The notes under the pieces were generated by a model, which saw only the letters and a list, made by a program, of their open reading frames with translations, was not told the DNA's origin and searched no databases. This document shows, one piece after another, positions 1-8,156 of a stretch of 64,000 nucleotides of DNA (position 1 is the stretch's first letter; each line of letters starts with the position of its first letter). Origin of the DNA: Streptomyces sp. Edi2 (GTDB lineage: Bacteria; Actinomycetota; Actinomycetes; Streptomycetales; Streptomycetaceae); assembly GCF_040253635.1 (NCBI RefSeq), contig NZ_JBEJGX010000003.1, positions 3,472,001 to 3,536,000 of the forward strand, written 5' to 3'. The translations under genes and the position numbers were made by a program.

Positions 1-1443
1 CCCCGTCCGGCCAGGCGCCGTGCCGCCCGGCCGAACCCGCGCCGGCGCCCGCCCGGCCCGCGCTGGGGGCTGCGGATCGGCGCGGTCGCGTCCGTGCTGC
101 TGCTGGCCGCGAGCGGTGTCGGGCACGCCGTGGTCACCGGCGTGGAGAGCGGCATCGGCCGGGTGGACGCCTTCACGGGCATGAGCAACCGGCCCGGAGG
201 CGGCGACGGGCTGAACTTCCTGGTCGTCGGCACGGACGGGCGCGACAAGCTCACCCCCGGCGAGAAGCGGAGGTACCACCTCGGCGGCGCGCCCTGCCAC
301 TGCACCGACACCCTGATGCTGGTGCATCTCTCCGCCGACCGGGACCGCGCCAGCGTGGTCAGCCTCCCCCGCGACTCCTATGCCGAGGTCCCCGCGCACA
401 CGGACGCGGTCACCGGCCGGCCGCGCGCCCAGCACGCCATCAAGCTGAACGCTGCCTACGCCGAGGGCGGCCCCAGCCTCACCGTGCGGACCGTCGAGCA
501 CATGACGGGGGTGCACATCGACCACTATCTGGAGGTCGACTTCACCAGCTTCATGCGCAGCGTGGACGCGGTCGGCGGGGTGGAGGTCTGCACCGTACGG
601 CCGCTGCGCGACAGCTATACGGGCCTGGATCTGCCGGTCGGAAAGTCGCGGCTGAGCGGCGGCCAGGCACTGCAGTACGTGCGCTCCCGGCATGTCGACG
701 GCTCCGCCGACCTCGGCCGGATGCAGCGCCAGCAGCGCTTCCTCGCCTCCCTCATCCACAAGATCACCTCCTCCGGAGTGCTGTTGAACCCGATCCGCTT
801 CCGGGACGTCGCGGACACGATGCTGGGATCCGTACGCGCCGACTCGGGCTTCGCGGCGGGCGACCTGGTCGATCTCGGGCAGGCGATGCGCGGCTTCACC
901 CCCTCGTCCTCGGAGTTCACCTCCGTCCCGCTGCGCAATGTGGCCCAGCCGGTGCCCGGCGTCGGTTCGACCGTGCGGTGGGATCCGGTGCAGGCGCCGA
1001 AGCTCTTCCAGGCGATCCGCGAGGACAAGCCGCTCGCGGTGCACCGGGACCGCAAGGAGCCGCGGGCCAGGGTCGTGGACGTACCGCCGGGGCAGGTCCA
1101 GGTGCAGGTCGGCGACGGCAGCGAGCGGCCGGGACCGGATGCCGCGGTGGCCAGGGAACTGCATGCCACCGGGTTCGCCACCACCGGCGCGCCCGGCGCC
1201 TCCCCCCTCGGCAGGGCGCCGCGCACGGTCATCGCCTACGACCCGCGCTGGGACCGCTCGGCCCGCTCGCTGGCCGCCGCACTGCCGGGCGCCGAGCTGC
1301 GCCCGGTGGCCGGGCGGGGGCCGGTGATGCAGGTGACGGTCGGCCGGGACCACCAGGCCGTGCAGCGGGTACGGGCCGAGGAGCCGCCGCAGAAGCCGGG
1401 CGGCATCGCGGCGATCACCGGTGACGAGGCGGTGTGCACATGA
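1..1443 (+). CDS. LCP (LytR-CpsA-Psr) family ligase, 5' end cut by window
   Basis: LCP proteins transfer undecaprenyl-linked glycopolymers onto peptidoglycan outside the membrane. The frame is open from base 1: an Arg/Pro-rich stretch leads into one membrane span (bases about 64-132), so the true start lies upstream and the GTG at 94 is inside the anchor. The extracellular LCP domain shows the conserved NFLVVGTDGR block, RDSYAEVP, KLNAAYAEGG and the VRSRH arginine segment, all polyphosphate/lipid contacts in the family. A C-terminal LytR_C-like domain follows (roughly bases 1060-1420). It is paralogous to the ligase at 3424. Its stop overlaps the ATG of a short ORF by 4 bases. Family assignment is firm; the polymer it handles is unknown. 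Confidence 0.93.
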   Translation, partial: PRPARRRAARPNPRRRPPGPRWGLRIGAVASVLLLAASGVGHAVVTGVESGIGRVDAFTGMSNRPGGGDGLNFLVVGTDGRDKLTPGEKRRYHLGGAPCHCTDTLMLVHLSADRDRASVVSLPRDSYAEVPAHTDAVTGRPRAQHAIKLNAAYAEGGPSLTVRTVEHMTGVHIDHYLEVDFTSFMRSVDAVGGVEVCTVRPLRDSYTGLDLPVGKSRLSGGQALQYVRSRHVDGSADLGRMQRQQRFLASLIHKITSSGVLLNPIRFRDVADTMLGSVRADSGFAAGDLVDLGQAMRGFTPSSSEFTSVPLRNVAQPVPGVGSTVRWDPVQAPKLFQAIREDKPLAVHRDRKEPRARVVDVPPGQVQVQVGDGSERPGPDAAVARELHATGFATTGAPGASPLGRAPRTVIAYDPRWDRSARSLAAALPGAELRPVAGRGPVMQVTVGRDHQAVQRVRAEEPPQKPGGIAAITGDEAVCT

Positions 1444-1577
1444 GCGAGCGCACGGAGCTCCGTACCGGGAGGCGCGCGCCGCACGCAGGCGGGCCTCGCG
1501 CGGGCGCGCCGCACGCAGGCGGGACCGGGCGAGGCGAAACGTCGCGCGGGGCCGGGCGAAGCGAGGTGCCGGCATGA
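1440..1577 (+). CDS. Short coupling ORF (45 aa) between two genes
   Basis: This 45-codon ORF starts with ATG overlapping the stop of the LCP gene (ATGA) and ends with TGA overlapping the ATG of the next gene (ATGA), so ribosomes could pass through all three frames. The peptide begins MSER, is rich in Arg, Gly and Ala, and contains a 10-residue duplication (APHAGG twice). It ends RSEVPA. A second ORF with the same start (MSER) and a similar end (REVSA) sits at 54649-54756 in the same kind of position. Whether the peptide itself does anything is unknown; translational coupling is the simplest role. Confidence 0.45.
   Translation: MSERTELRTGRRAPHAGGPRAGAPHAGGTGRGETSRGAGRSEVPA
1474..1523 (+). 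repeat. Two 20-bp direct repeats, period 30
   Basis: The 20-bp unit gcgcgccgcacgcaggcggg occurs at 1474-1493 and again, identical, at 1504-1523. The 30-bp period keeps the reading frame of the short coupling ORF. Confidence 0.8.
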
Positions 1578-2035
1578 GCGTCCCCGCCCCCCGCCGCACC
1601 GCCGTCTCCCGGCCGCCCGCGCGCCGTCCGGACGCCCGCCGCGATGCCCGCCGGACCGTGGTGGCCGTCGCGGCGCTGTGCCTGGTCGCGGCCACCGCCG
1701 CCGCGGCGCCGCCGGCGCCGCCGGAACCGACCGGCTGCGGGGATCTGGTGCGCGGCCAGCTGTGTCTACGCGGTCCGGTGGGGGCCGACGGCACGTACAC
1801 CGCGGCCTACCGGCGGCTCGGGGCGGCGAGCGGCCGGGACGAGATCATCGTGCGGCTCGGCTACCAGCGCAAGAACGACCGGATCACCGCCTTCCCCGGG
1901 TGGTTCGGCACCCGGCGGACGCAGGGCGGCGCGGTCGTGCTGAGCGGCCGGGTGGAGATGCTCGCGGACGAGTGCATCCGGGGCGTCATGGAGCGTGGCG
2001 AGACGGTCTATGTCACGAAGTGGAGCTGCAGCTGA
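1574..2035 (+). CDS. Small secreted protein with four cysteines, unknown function
   Basis: The 153-aa product has an Arg-rich N-terminus, a hydrophobic segment at about residues 29-46 (TVVAVAALCLVAATAAAA) and a likely cleavage after the Ala run. The mature part (about 105 aa) has four Cys in two pairs (GCGDLVRGQLC near the front, DEC and WSC at the end), fitting two disulfides in an extracytoplasmic protein. I chose ATG 1574 because gaggtg lies just upstream and the overlap with the short ORF stop is exact; a longer version from 1421 would add only Arg-rich shadow sequence. It sits between an LCP ligase and a VanZ-like protein, so an envelope role is possible. No family is recognised. Confidence 0.75.
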   Translation: MSVPAPRRTAVSRPPARRPDARRDARRTVVAVAALCLVAATAAAAPPAPPEPTGCGDLVRGQLCLRGPVGADGTYTAAYRRLGAASGRDEIIVRLGYQRKNDRITAFPGWFGTRRTQGGAVVLSGRVEMLADECIRGVMERGETVYVTKWSCS

Positions 2036-2064
2036 TGGCCTGGACGGCCTGAAAGGGGCGCATC

Positions 2065-2646
2065 GTGTGGCAGGTAGTGCTGGACGTCACCCCCACCGCG
2101 GTGACGCTCTTCCTGGTCCTGGGGCTGGCGGGGGCGATGGCGTTCGCCCTGTGGACGGCGCTCACCCCCGGCAGCACCGCGCCGCGCACCACGGCCCGGC
2201 TGCTGCTGGCCGGCTGGCTGCTGCTGTTCCTGGTGGTGACGCTCACGCCGAGCCAGCCGATCGGCTCCGGGGACGCGACGGTGTGGTGGCGGCCCGGTGA
2301 GGGGCTGTTCGATCTGGGGTCGCAGCTGGAGCCCGGGGAGCTGGCGATGCTGGTGCGGCGGCAGATCGCGACCGCCGCGCTGTTCGTGCCCGCGTCGCTG
2401 CTGCTGAGGTTTGCGGCGCCGCGCACCTCGGCCGCCGCGGCGTTCCTGCTGGGCGTGGGCCTGTGCCTGGTCGTCGAGACGGCACAGCTGCTGATGCGGG
2501 CCGGGCGGATCGCCGATATCGACGATGTGATCTGCGCGGCGGCGGGCACCGTGACGGGAGCGGGGCTGGCGCTGCTCGGGCAGCTGGCGGTCGCCGCTAT
2601 GCGTCGTCGAGTCCTTCCGCGGCGCGCCGTTCGCGCAGCTCCATGA
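2065..2646 (+). CDS. VanZ-like family integral membrane protein
   Basis: The 193-aa product has four to five predicted membrane segments, including residues about 10-30, 45-62, 98-113 and 120-140. The VanZ-like signature is visible in the last third: VVETAQLLMRAGRIADIDDVICAAAG, that is E..Q......R..DidDvi....G. VanZ itself gives low-level teicoplanin resistance by an unknown mechanism; most homologues have no assigned role. It starts with GTG 2065, 30 bases after the previous stop, so it probably shares the LCP transcript. Its last 50 bases overlap the end of the convergent thioesterase gene, so both C-terminal coding ends are double-used. Confidence 0.85.
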   Translation: MWQVVLDVTPTAVTLFLVLGLAGAMAFALWTALTPGSTAPRTTARLLLAGWLLLFLVVTLTPSQPIGSGDATVWWRPGEGLFDLGSQLEPGELAMLVRRQIATAALFVPASLLLRFAAPRTSAAAAFLLGVGLCLVVETAQLLMRAGRIADIDDVICAAAGTVTGAGLALLGQLAVAAMRRRVLPRRAVRAAP

Positions 2647-3151
2647 TCGCGCGCCGCCGGGCGAGGCGGTGCGTCCGGCGGATCTGCGCCTCCTGGTAGC
2701 GGCGCCGGTCGCGCTCGGTCTCGGGGAGCACCGGCGGCACCCGGCGCGGCTTGCCCTGCTCGTCGACGGCGGCGAAGACCAGGTAGGCGGAGCCGACCTG
2801 CTGGGGCGGGCTGGATTCGTTCCAGCGCTCGGCCAGCACCCGTACGCCGACCTCCATCGAGGAGCGGCCGGTCCAGTTGACCTGGGCGCGGACGTGGATG
2901 AGATCGCCGATCCTGACCGGTTCGAGGAAGGCCATCTCGTCCATCGAGGCGGTGACGGCGGGCCCGCCGGAGTGGCGCCCGGCCACGGCGCCCGCCGCGT
3001 CGTCGACGAGCTTCATGATCACGCCGCCGTGCACCGTTCCGAGGAGGTTGGTGTCGCCGGCCGTCATGATGTGGCTGAGTGTGATGCGGGACACGGACGT
3101 GGGCTTGCCCACGATCTCGTCCTCGGCGCTGTCGGTGACGAGTTCGGTCAT
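2597..3151 (-). CDS. Acyl-CoA thioesterase, hotdog fold (YciA/BACH type)
   Basis: The 184-aa product hydrolyses acyl-CoA to free acid and CoA in the cytosol. The single hotdog domain occupies about residues 18-135. The N-terminal block NLLGTVHGGVIMKLVDDAAG carries the family's G-[NT]-.-HGG-....D active-site pattern, followed by DEMAFLEPV and the strand ending AYLVFAAVD. The C-terminal tail (residues about 140-184) is Arg-rich and probably helical. Single-domain length fits YciA-like enzymes rather than double-hotdog BACH. The gene converges on the VanZ-like gene with a 50-bp overlap. Confidence 0.9.
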   Translation of the reverse strand: MTELVTDSAEDEIVGKPTSVSRITLSHIMTAGDTNLLGTVHGGVIMKLVDDAAGAVAGRHSGGPAVTASMDEMAFLEPVRIGDLIHVRAQVNWTGRSSMEVGVRVLAERWNESSPPQQVGSAYLVFAAVDEQGKPRRVPPVLPETERDRRRYQEAQIRRTHRLARRRAIMELRERRAAEGLDDA

Positions 3152-3423
3152 ACAGCCAGCCTAAGCGGCGCCCGTACGGCCCCGCCCCATGCGGATCGTG
3201 AGACTGGTCTCGCCCTTTGCGCAGGTCCGTGACACGGGTCTCCCCTTCCCTGCCGGAAACGATCCGGAATGGTTGCTTCCATTCGTGCAGGTCGGAATGG
3301 TCACGGGCCCGTGCGGTATGCGGCGGACTGCCGCCGTAGCTTTGCATCAGCTCTGCAACAGCACTGGCCCGATCCGGCACCCGCTCTATGGAGGACCCCC
3401 GCGGGGCATGCACACTTCCTTCT

Positions 3424-4749
3424 ATGAATCAGTGGCAAGGGGGCACCTCCCGTTCGAGCGGAGCCGAGAATGGGGGCGGGTGGTCCGGCGACCAGAGCGG
3501 CAACCGGTACGGACACGGCAGCGGCAGTGCCGAGCCGGAGGGTGCGCGCGCGATGCCACAGGTGCGTCGCGACGCGGGCCCCGGCTATCAGCGGCACGAG
3601 CCTCCGCTGCCGCAGTCGATGTCCCCGCGCCGGGGCGCGGCCGTGCCGCCGCAGCAGTCCCAGGGCTACGACGACGCCCACGACGGATACAACACCGGCC
3701 AGGTCTACGGCGGCGGCCGCGGTGGCGGTGACGGCTACGACGACGGCCGCGGCCGCGCCGGCCGGCCGCGCCCCCAGTGGGGCCGGCGCATCAAGTGGAC
3801 GGTCATCGCCCTGGTCGCCGTGCTGGCGGTCGCCTCGGTGGCCACCTACTTCTGGGCCGACGGCAAGCTCCGCCGCAAGGTGGACCTGAGCAAGGTCATC
3901 GACCGGCCGGCGACGGGTGACGGCACGAACTACCTGATCGTCGGCTCGGACAGCCGTGAGGGCATGTCCGCCGCGGACAAGCAGAAGCTGCACACCGGCT
4001 CCGCCGAGGGCAAGCGCACCGACTCCATGATGATCCTGCACGACGGCAGCAACGGCCCGACACTGATATCCCTGCCGCGCGACTCGGACGTGGAGATACC
4101 CACCTACATCGGCTCGTCCTCCGGCAAGAAGTACCCGGGCACCGGACGGCACACCAAGCTCAACGCGGCCTACGCCGAGGACGGCCCGGAGCTGCTGGTG
4201 CGCACCGTCGAGTACAACACCAAGCTGCACATCGACCACTACGTCGAGATCGGCTTCGCCGGCTTCGCCAACATCGTGGACGCCATCGGCGGCGTCGAGA
4301 TGGACATCCCCAAGGCGTTCAAGGACAAGAACTCCGGCGCCGACTTCCCGGCCGGCAAGCAGACGCTCAACGGCCAGCAGGCGCTCGCCTTCGTCCGCAC
4401 CCGGCACGCCTTCGCCGGCCAGGACCTGGACCGTACGAAGAACCAGCAGAAGTTCCTGGCGACCCTGGCGAGCCAGACCGCCACCCCCGGCACGGTCCTC
4501 AACCCCTTCAAGCTCTACCCGACCATGGGCGCCGGCCTGGACACGCTCATCGTCGACAAGGACATGAGCCTGTGGTCCCTGGGCAACATGTTCTTCGCGA
4601 TGAAGGGCGTCACCGGCGGTGAGGGCAAGTCGATGAACATGCCGATCTCCGGCTCCACCGGCGGCAACCTGGTCTGGGACAAGGCCAAGCTCCGCCAGCT
4701 GGTCCAGCAGCTGAACAACGATGAGAAGGTCACGGTCTCCGGCAACTGA
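3424..4749 (+). CDS. LCP (LytR-CpsA-Psr) family ligase
   Basis: A second LCP ligase, 441 aa from ATG 3424. Residues 1 to about 118 are a cytoplasmic Gly/Arg/Tyr/Asp-rich tail; a single span follows (about 123-142, WTVIALVAVLAVASVATYFW), then the extracellular LCP domain with NYLIVGSDSREG, LPRDSDVEIP, KLNAAYAEDG and FVRTRHAF. These hold the Asp and Arg residues that bind phosphates in characterised LCP enzymes. It lacks the LytR_C domain seen in the upstream paralogue. ATG 3388 is an alternative start with no better ribosome site; 3424 was preferred because MNQW-type openings fit such proteins. A strong terminator follows. Confidence 0.92.
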   Translation: MNQWQGGTSRSSGAENGGGWSGDQSGNRYGHGSGSAEPEGARAMPQVRRDAGPGYQRHEPPLPQSMSPRRGAAVPPQQSQGYDDAHDGYNTGQVYGGGRGGGDGYDDGRGRAGRPRPQWGRRIKWTVIALVAVLAVASVATYFWADGKLRRKVDLSKVIDRPATGDGTNYLIVGSDSREGMSAADKQKLHTGSAEGKRTDSMMILHDGSNGPTLISLPRDSDVEIPTYIGSSSGKKYPGTGRHTKLNAAYAEDGPELLVRTVEYNTKLHIDHYVEIGFAGFANIVDAIGGVEMDIPKAFKDKNSGADFPAGKQTLNGQQALAFVRTRHAFAGQDLDRTKNQQKFLATLASQTATPGTVLNPFKLYPTMGAGLDTLIVDKDMSLWSLGNMFFAMKGVTGGEGKSMNMPISGSTGGNLVWDKAKLRQLVQQLNNDEKVTVSGN

Positions 4750-4776
4750 CCGGAGACCCGGACCACGAAGACACGA

Positions 4777-4816
4777 AGAGGGGCCCTGGACCGCTGCTGC
4801 GGTCCGGGGCCCCTCT
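4777..4816 (+). terminator. Intrinsic terminator after LCP gene
   Basis: An 18-bp stem (4777-4794 with 4799-4816, one G-U type pair) closes on a 4-base loop. It lies between convergent genes and may serve both strands. There is no long T run, as is usual in Streptomyces. Confidence 0.85.
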
Positions 4817-4853
4817 CCTGTGCCCGGGCCTGTCTCCTGCGCCCGTGGCCTGC

Positions 4854-6029
4854 TTACTGCGGCAGGTTGCGCGCCATCACGATCCGCTGGACCTGGTTGG
4901 TGCCCTCGTAGATCTGGGTGATCTTGGCGTCGCGCATCATCCGCTCGACGGGGTAGTCACGGGTGTAGCCGTAGCCGCCGAGCAGTTGGACGGCGTCCGT
5001 GGTGATCTCCATGGCGGCGTCCGAGGCATAGCACTTGGCCGCGGCGCCGAAGAACGTCAGGTCCTCGTTCTTGCCGCCGGCCGAGATCCGCTCGGAGCGG
5101 GCGGCCGCGGCGTAGGTGAGCTGACGGGCCGCCTCCACCTTCATGGCCATGTCGGCGAGCATGAACTGGACGCCCTGGAAGTCGCCGATCGGCTTGCCGA
5201 ACTGCTTGCGCTCCTGGACGTAGCCCTTGGCGTAGTCCAGGGCGCCCTGGGCGATGCCGAGGGCCTGGGCCGCGATGGTGATGCGGGTGTGGTCCAGGGT
5301 CTTCATGGCGGTGGCGAAGCCGGTGCCCTCGGCGCCGATCATGCGGTCGGCGGGGATCCGGACGTTGTCGAGGTAGACCTCGCGGGTCGGGGAGCCCTTG
5401 ATGCCGAGCTTCTTCTCCGGGGCGCCGAACGAGACCCCCTCGTCGCCCTTCTCGACGACGAAGGCCGAGATGCCCTTGGAGCGCTTCTCCGGGTCGGTGA
5501 CGGCCATCACCGTGTAGGAGTCGCTGACGCCGGCGTTGGTGATCCAGCGCTTGACGCCGTTGAGGATGTAGTGGTCGCCGTCGCGGACGGCCTTGGTCTT
5601 CATACCGGCCGCGTCGGAGCCGGCGTCCGGCTCGCTGAGGCAGTACGAGAACATCGTGTCGCCCTTGGCCAGCGGGCCCAGGTACTTCGCCTTCAGCTCC
5701 TCGGAGCCGGAGAGGATCACCGGGAGCGAGCCGAGCTTGTTGACCGCCGGTATGAGGGAGGACGAACCGCAGACGCGGGCCACCTCCTCGATGACGATGA
5801 CGGTCGCCAGCGCGTCGGCGCCGGCACCGCCGTAGGCCTCCGGTACGTGGACGGCGTGCAGGTCGTTGGCGACCAGCGCGTCGAGCGCCTCCTGCGGGAA
5901 GCGGGCCTCCTCGTCCACCGCGGCGGCGAACGGCGCGATTTTCGCCTCGGCGAGCGAGCGCACCGACTCGCGGAGCATGTCGTGCTCCTCGGACGGCCGG
6001 TACAGATCGAAATCAGCGGTTCCCGCCAC
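4854..6029 (-). CDS. Acyl-CoA dehydrogenase
   Basis: FAD-dependent alpha,beta-dehydrogenation of acyl-CoA thioesters, 391 aa, standard length for the soluble tetrameric family. Domain order is normal: N-terminal helical domain, middle beta domain with the signature FSYCLSEPDAGSD (about 130-142), and C-terminal helical domain. The catalytic base is visible as Glu in IYEGTNQVQR near residue 375, and the QLLGGYGYTRDYPVER block precedes it. Start is GTG. Upstream (6061-6095) is an unusually AT-rich stretch with ctaactaccgttaagtaac, a plausible promoter/operator. Short-chain or branched-chain substrate is likely from the Glu position, but not proven. Confidence 0.95.
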   Translation of the reverse strand: MAGTADFDLYRPSEEHDMLRESVRSLAEAKIAPFAAAVDEEARFPQEALDALVANDLHAVHVPEAYGGAGADALATVIVIEEVARVCGSSSLIPAVNKLGSLPVILSGSEELKAKYLGPLAKGDTMFSYCLSEPDAGSDAAGMKTKAVRDGDHYILNGVKRWITNAGVSDSYTVMAVTDPEKRSKGISAFVVEKGDEGVSFGAPEKKLGIKGSPTREVYLDNVRIPADRMIGAEGTGFATAMKTLDHTRITIAAQALGIAQGALDYAKGYVQERKQFGKPIGDFQGVQFMLADMAMKVEAARQLTYAAAARSERISAGGKNEDLTFFGAAAKCYASDAAMEITTDAVQLLGGYGYTRDYPVERMMRDAKITQIYEGTNQVQRIVMARNLPQ

Positions 6030-6287
6030 GCTTTCTCACTCCCCTGTGAGCTGTCGGCAGTGCTAACTACCGTTAAGTAACCCTTTACCTCTCCGGATTC
6101 TAGGCGCCGGGCCCTGCCTGCGGATACGTGAGGTTGCCGACAGTTACAGACCTGCCCGCCCGACGACTGGAGATGGCCCTTCCGGGCCCGACTATGCTCG
6201 GTCAGCGCCGTTTTCCCCAGCGAAGTGACCCGACCAACCCCGCAGCCCCCGACGCTGCGCGCCGCATCCCCTTTGTTTGGAGCATCC

Positions 6288-7628
6288 ATGGCCCTCAAGA
6301 TCACCGTGATCGGCACCGGCTACCTCGGCGCGACCCACGCCGCGGCCATGGCCGAGCTGGGCTTCGAGGTGCTGGGGCTCGATGTGGTGCCCGAGAAGAT
6401 CGAGATGCTGCAGCGGGGCGAGGTCCCGATGTACGAGCCCGGTCTGGAGGAGCTGCTGCGCCGCCATGCCGACGGGATCGAGGGATCGACCGGCCGGCTG
6501 CGCTTCACCACCTCCTACGAGGAGGCCGGGGCCTTCGGCGACGTCCACTTCGTCTGTGTGAACACCCCGCAGAAGCACGGTGAGTACGCCTGTGACATGT
6601 CGTACGTGGAGAGCGCCTTCGACGCGCTGGCCCCGCACCTGACCCGGCCCGCCCTCGTGGTCGGCAAGTCGACGGTGCCGGTGGGCAGCGCGGCCCGGCT
6701 CGCCGAGCGGCTGGCCGCGGCCGCCCCGGCCGGCGCGCAGGTGGAGCTGGCCTGGAACCCGGAGTTCCTGCGCGAGGGGTTCGCCGTCAAGGACACCCTG
6801 CACCCCGACCGGATCGTCGTGGGCGTGGCCGGTGAGCGGGCCGAGGAGCTGCTGCGCGAGGTGTATGCCGCCCCGATCGCCGAGGGCTCGCCGTTCATCG
6901 TCATGGACTACCCGACGTCCGAGCTGGTGAAGGCCTCGGCCAACTCCTTCCTGGCGACGAAGATCTCCTTCATCAACGCCATGGCGGAGGTCTGCGAGGC
7001 GGCCGACGGCGATGTGGTCAAGCTCGCCGAGGCCATCGGGCACGACGACCGGATCGGCAAGAAGTTCCTGCGGGCCGGCATCGGCTTCGGCGGCGGCTGC
7101 CTGCCCAAGGACCTGCGGGCCTTCATGGCGCGCGCCGGCGAACTGGGCGCCGACCAGGCCCTGACGTTCCTGCGCGAGATCGACTCGATCAACATGCGGC
7201 GCCGCGGTCACATGGTCGAGCTGACCCGCGACGCGGTCGGCGGCGGCTTCCTCGGCAAGCGGGTCGCCGTACTGGGCGCGACCTTCAAGCCGGACTCGGA
7301 CGACGTCCGCGACTCCCCCGCGCTCAACGTCGCCGGCCAGATCCACCTGCAGGGCGGCCAGGTGACGGTCTACGACCCCAAGGGCATGGAGAACGCCCGG
7401 CGCCTCTTCCCGACGCTGAGCTACGCCGACACCGCCCTGGACGCCGTACGCGGCGCCGACGTCGTGCTTCACCTCACGGAGTGGCGGGAGTTCCGCGAAC
7501 TGGACCCCGCCGCGTTGGGCGACATCGTCGCCGAACGCCGCATCCTGGACGGCCGCAACGCGCTTGACCCGGCGCTGTGGCGCAAGGCGGGCTGGACGTA
7601 CCGGGCGCTCGGACGCCCTTCCGCGTAG
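6288..7628 (+). CDS. UDP-glucose 6-dehydrogenase
   Basis: Oxidises UDP-glucose to UDP-glucuronate with two NAD+, supplying uronic acid precursors. It is 446 aa from ATG 6288, preceded by ttggag. The Rossmann motif GTGYLG (9-14), the VNTPQ block, KSTVPVG, the NPEFLREG loop, the catalytic cysteine in GFGGGCLPKD (Cys271) and the C-terminal ATFKPDSDDVRDSP segment are all present. The longer frame from 6225 has no ribosome site. It stands alone between the acyl-CoA dehydrogenase (divergent) and a long non-coding repeat. A role in cell-wall or capsular polymer synthesis is likely given the LCP ligases nearby. Confidence 0.95.
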   Translation: MALKITVIGTGYLGATHAAAMAELGFEVLGLDVVPEKIEMLQRGEVPMYEPGLEELLRRHADGIEGSTGRLRFTTSYEEAGAFGDVHFVCVNTPQKHGEYACDMSYVESAFDALAPHLTRPALVVGKSTVPVGSAARLAERLAAAAPAGAQVELAWNPEFLREGFAVKDTLHPDRIVVGVAGERAEELLREVYAAPIAEGSPFIVMDYPTSELVKASANSFLATKISFINAMAEVCEAADGDVVKLAEAIGHDDRIGKKFLRAGIGFGGGCLPKDLRAFMARAGELGADQALTFLREIDSINMRRRGHMVELTRDAVGGGFLGKRVAVLGATFKPDSDDVRDSPALNVAGQIHLQGGQVTVYDPKGMENARRLFPTLSYADTALDAVRGADVVLHLTEWREFRELDPAALGDIVAERRILDGRNALDPALWRKAGWTYRALGRPSA

Positions 7629-7641
7629 CGGGTTTTCCCCC

Positions 7642-8075
7642 ACGTTGTCGGCGTTGCGCTTTGCGGCGCCCCCCACGTACCCGGCCGTCCCACCGCGGGT
7701 GTTGTTCGCCGTTTCGCCTGCGGCGGGCGTGGGTGGTCGGGTGCGGTGACGGCCCTCCGGACTTCGTCCTGCGGTCCGTCCCCTCCCGTGGGTGGGTGGT
7801 GAGGTGGTGGGGGCGTGCGTCGCCTGTCCGCTGTCCCTTGGTGCGTCCACAGGGCGCGCCTGACCGCCTGCCTGCACCCCCACCGGTCTTCTCCGACCCC
7901 CAACGGAGAGGGGCCGGACCGCAGGACGGAGTCCGGAGGGGCGGTCCCGCAGCCGAACAGCCCCGCGCCGCGGCAACGGTCCGCCGCAGGCGTAACGGCG
8001 AGCAACACCCACGGCGGGACGGGCGACGACGTACACCGCGGCGCAAAGCGCAAAACGGCGGGACGGCCGACAACG
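7642..8075. repeat. 434-bp imperfect inverted repeat in intergenic region
   Basis: Bases 7629-8156 hold no convincing gene. Instead the left half is repeated in reverse complement on the right. Matching blocks: acgttgtcgg 7642-7651 with 8066-8075; gcgctttgcg 7656-7665 with 8042-8051; cgcctgcggcgg 7715-7726 with 7981-7992; ccctccggact 7753-7763 with 7930-7940; cgtcctgcggtcc 7765-7777 with 7916-7928. Order and spacing are kept, with small indels, so the whole region can fold on itself around base 7850. It resembles a MITE-like or hairpin-RNA element. No transposase, and no clear target duplication, is visible. Confidence 0.75.
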
Positions 8076-8128
8076 TACGCCGCAGCGCAAAGCGCAAAAC
8101 GGCGGGACAGCCGAAAACGCACGCCGCC
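8041..8128 (+). repeat. 44-bp tandem repeat, two copies plus a partial
   Basis: Units 8041-8084 and 8085-8128 differ at only four positions; each starts gcgcaaagcgcaaaacggcg. A third, partial and more diverged unit lies at about 8010-8040 (cggcgggacgggcgacgacg). The first unit forms the right outer arm of the inverted repeat. Confidence 0.8.
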
Positions 8129-8156
8129 GCGCCGCCAGGCGTGGCATCGTGAGGGC

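Noticed and set aside
3265..3300. Inverted repeat gaatgg/ccattc upstream of the second LCP gene
   Set aside because: Only six base pairs with a 6-base spacer; too weak to call a site.
8010..8128. Possible CRISPR array
   Set aside because: The 44-bp units are directly adjacent with no unique spacers and no cas genes; it is a tandem repeat.
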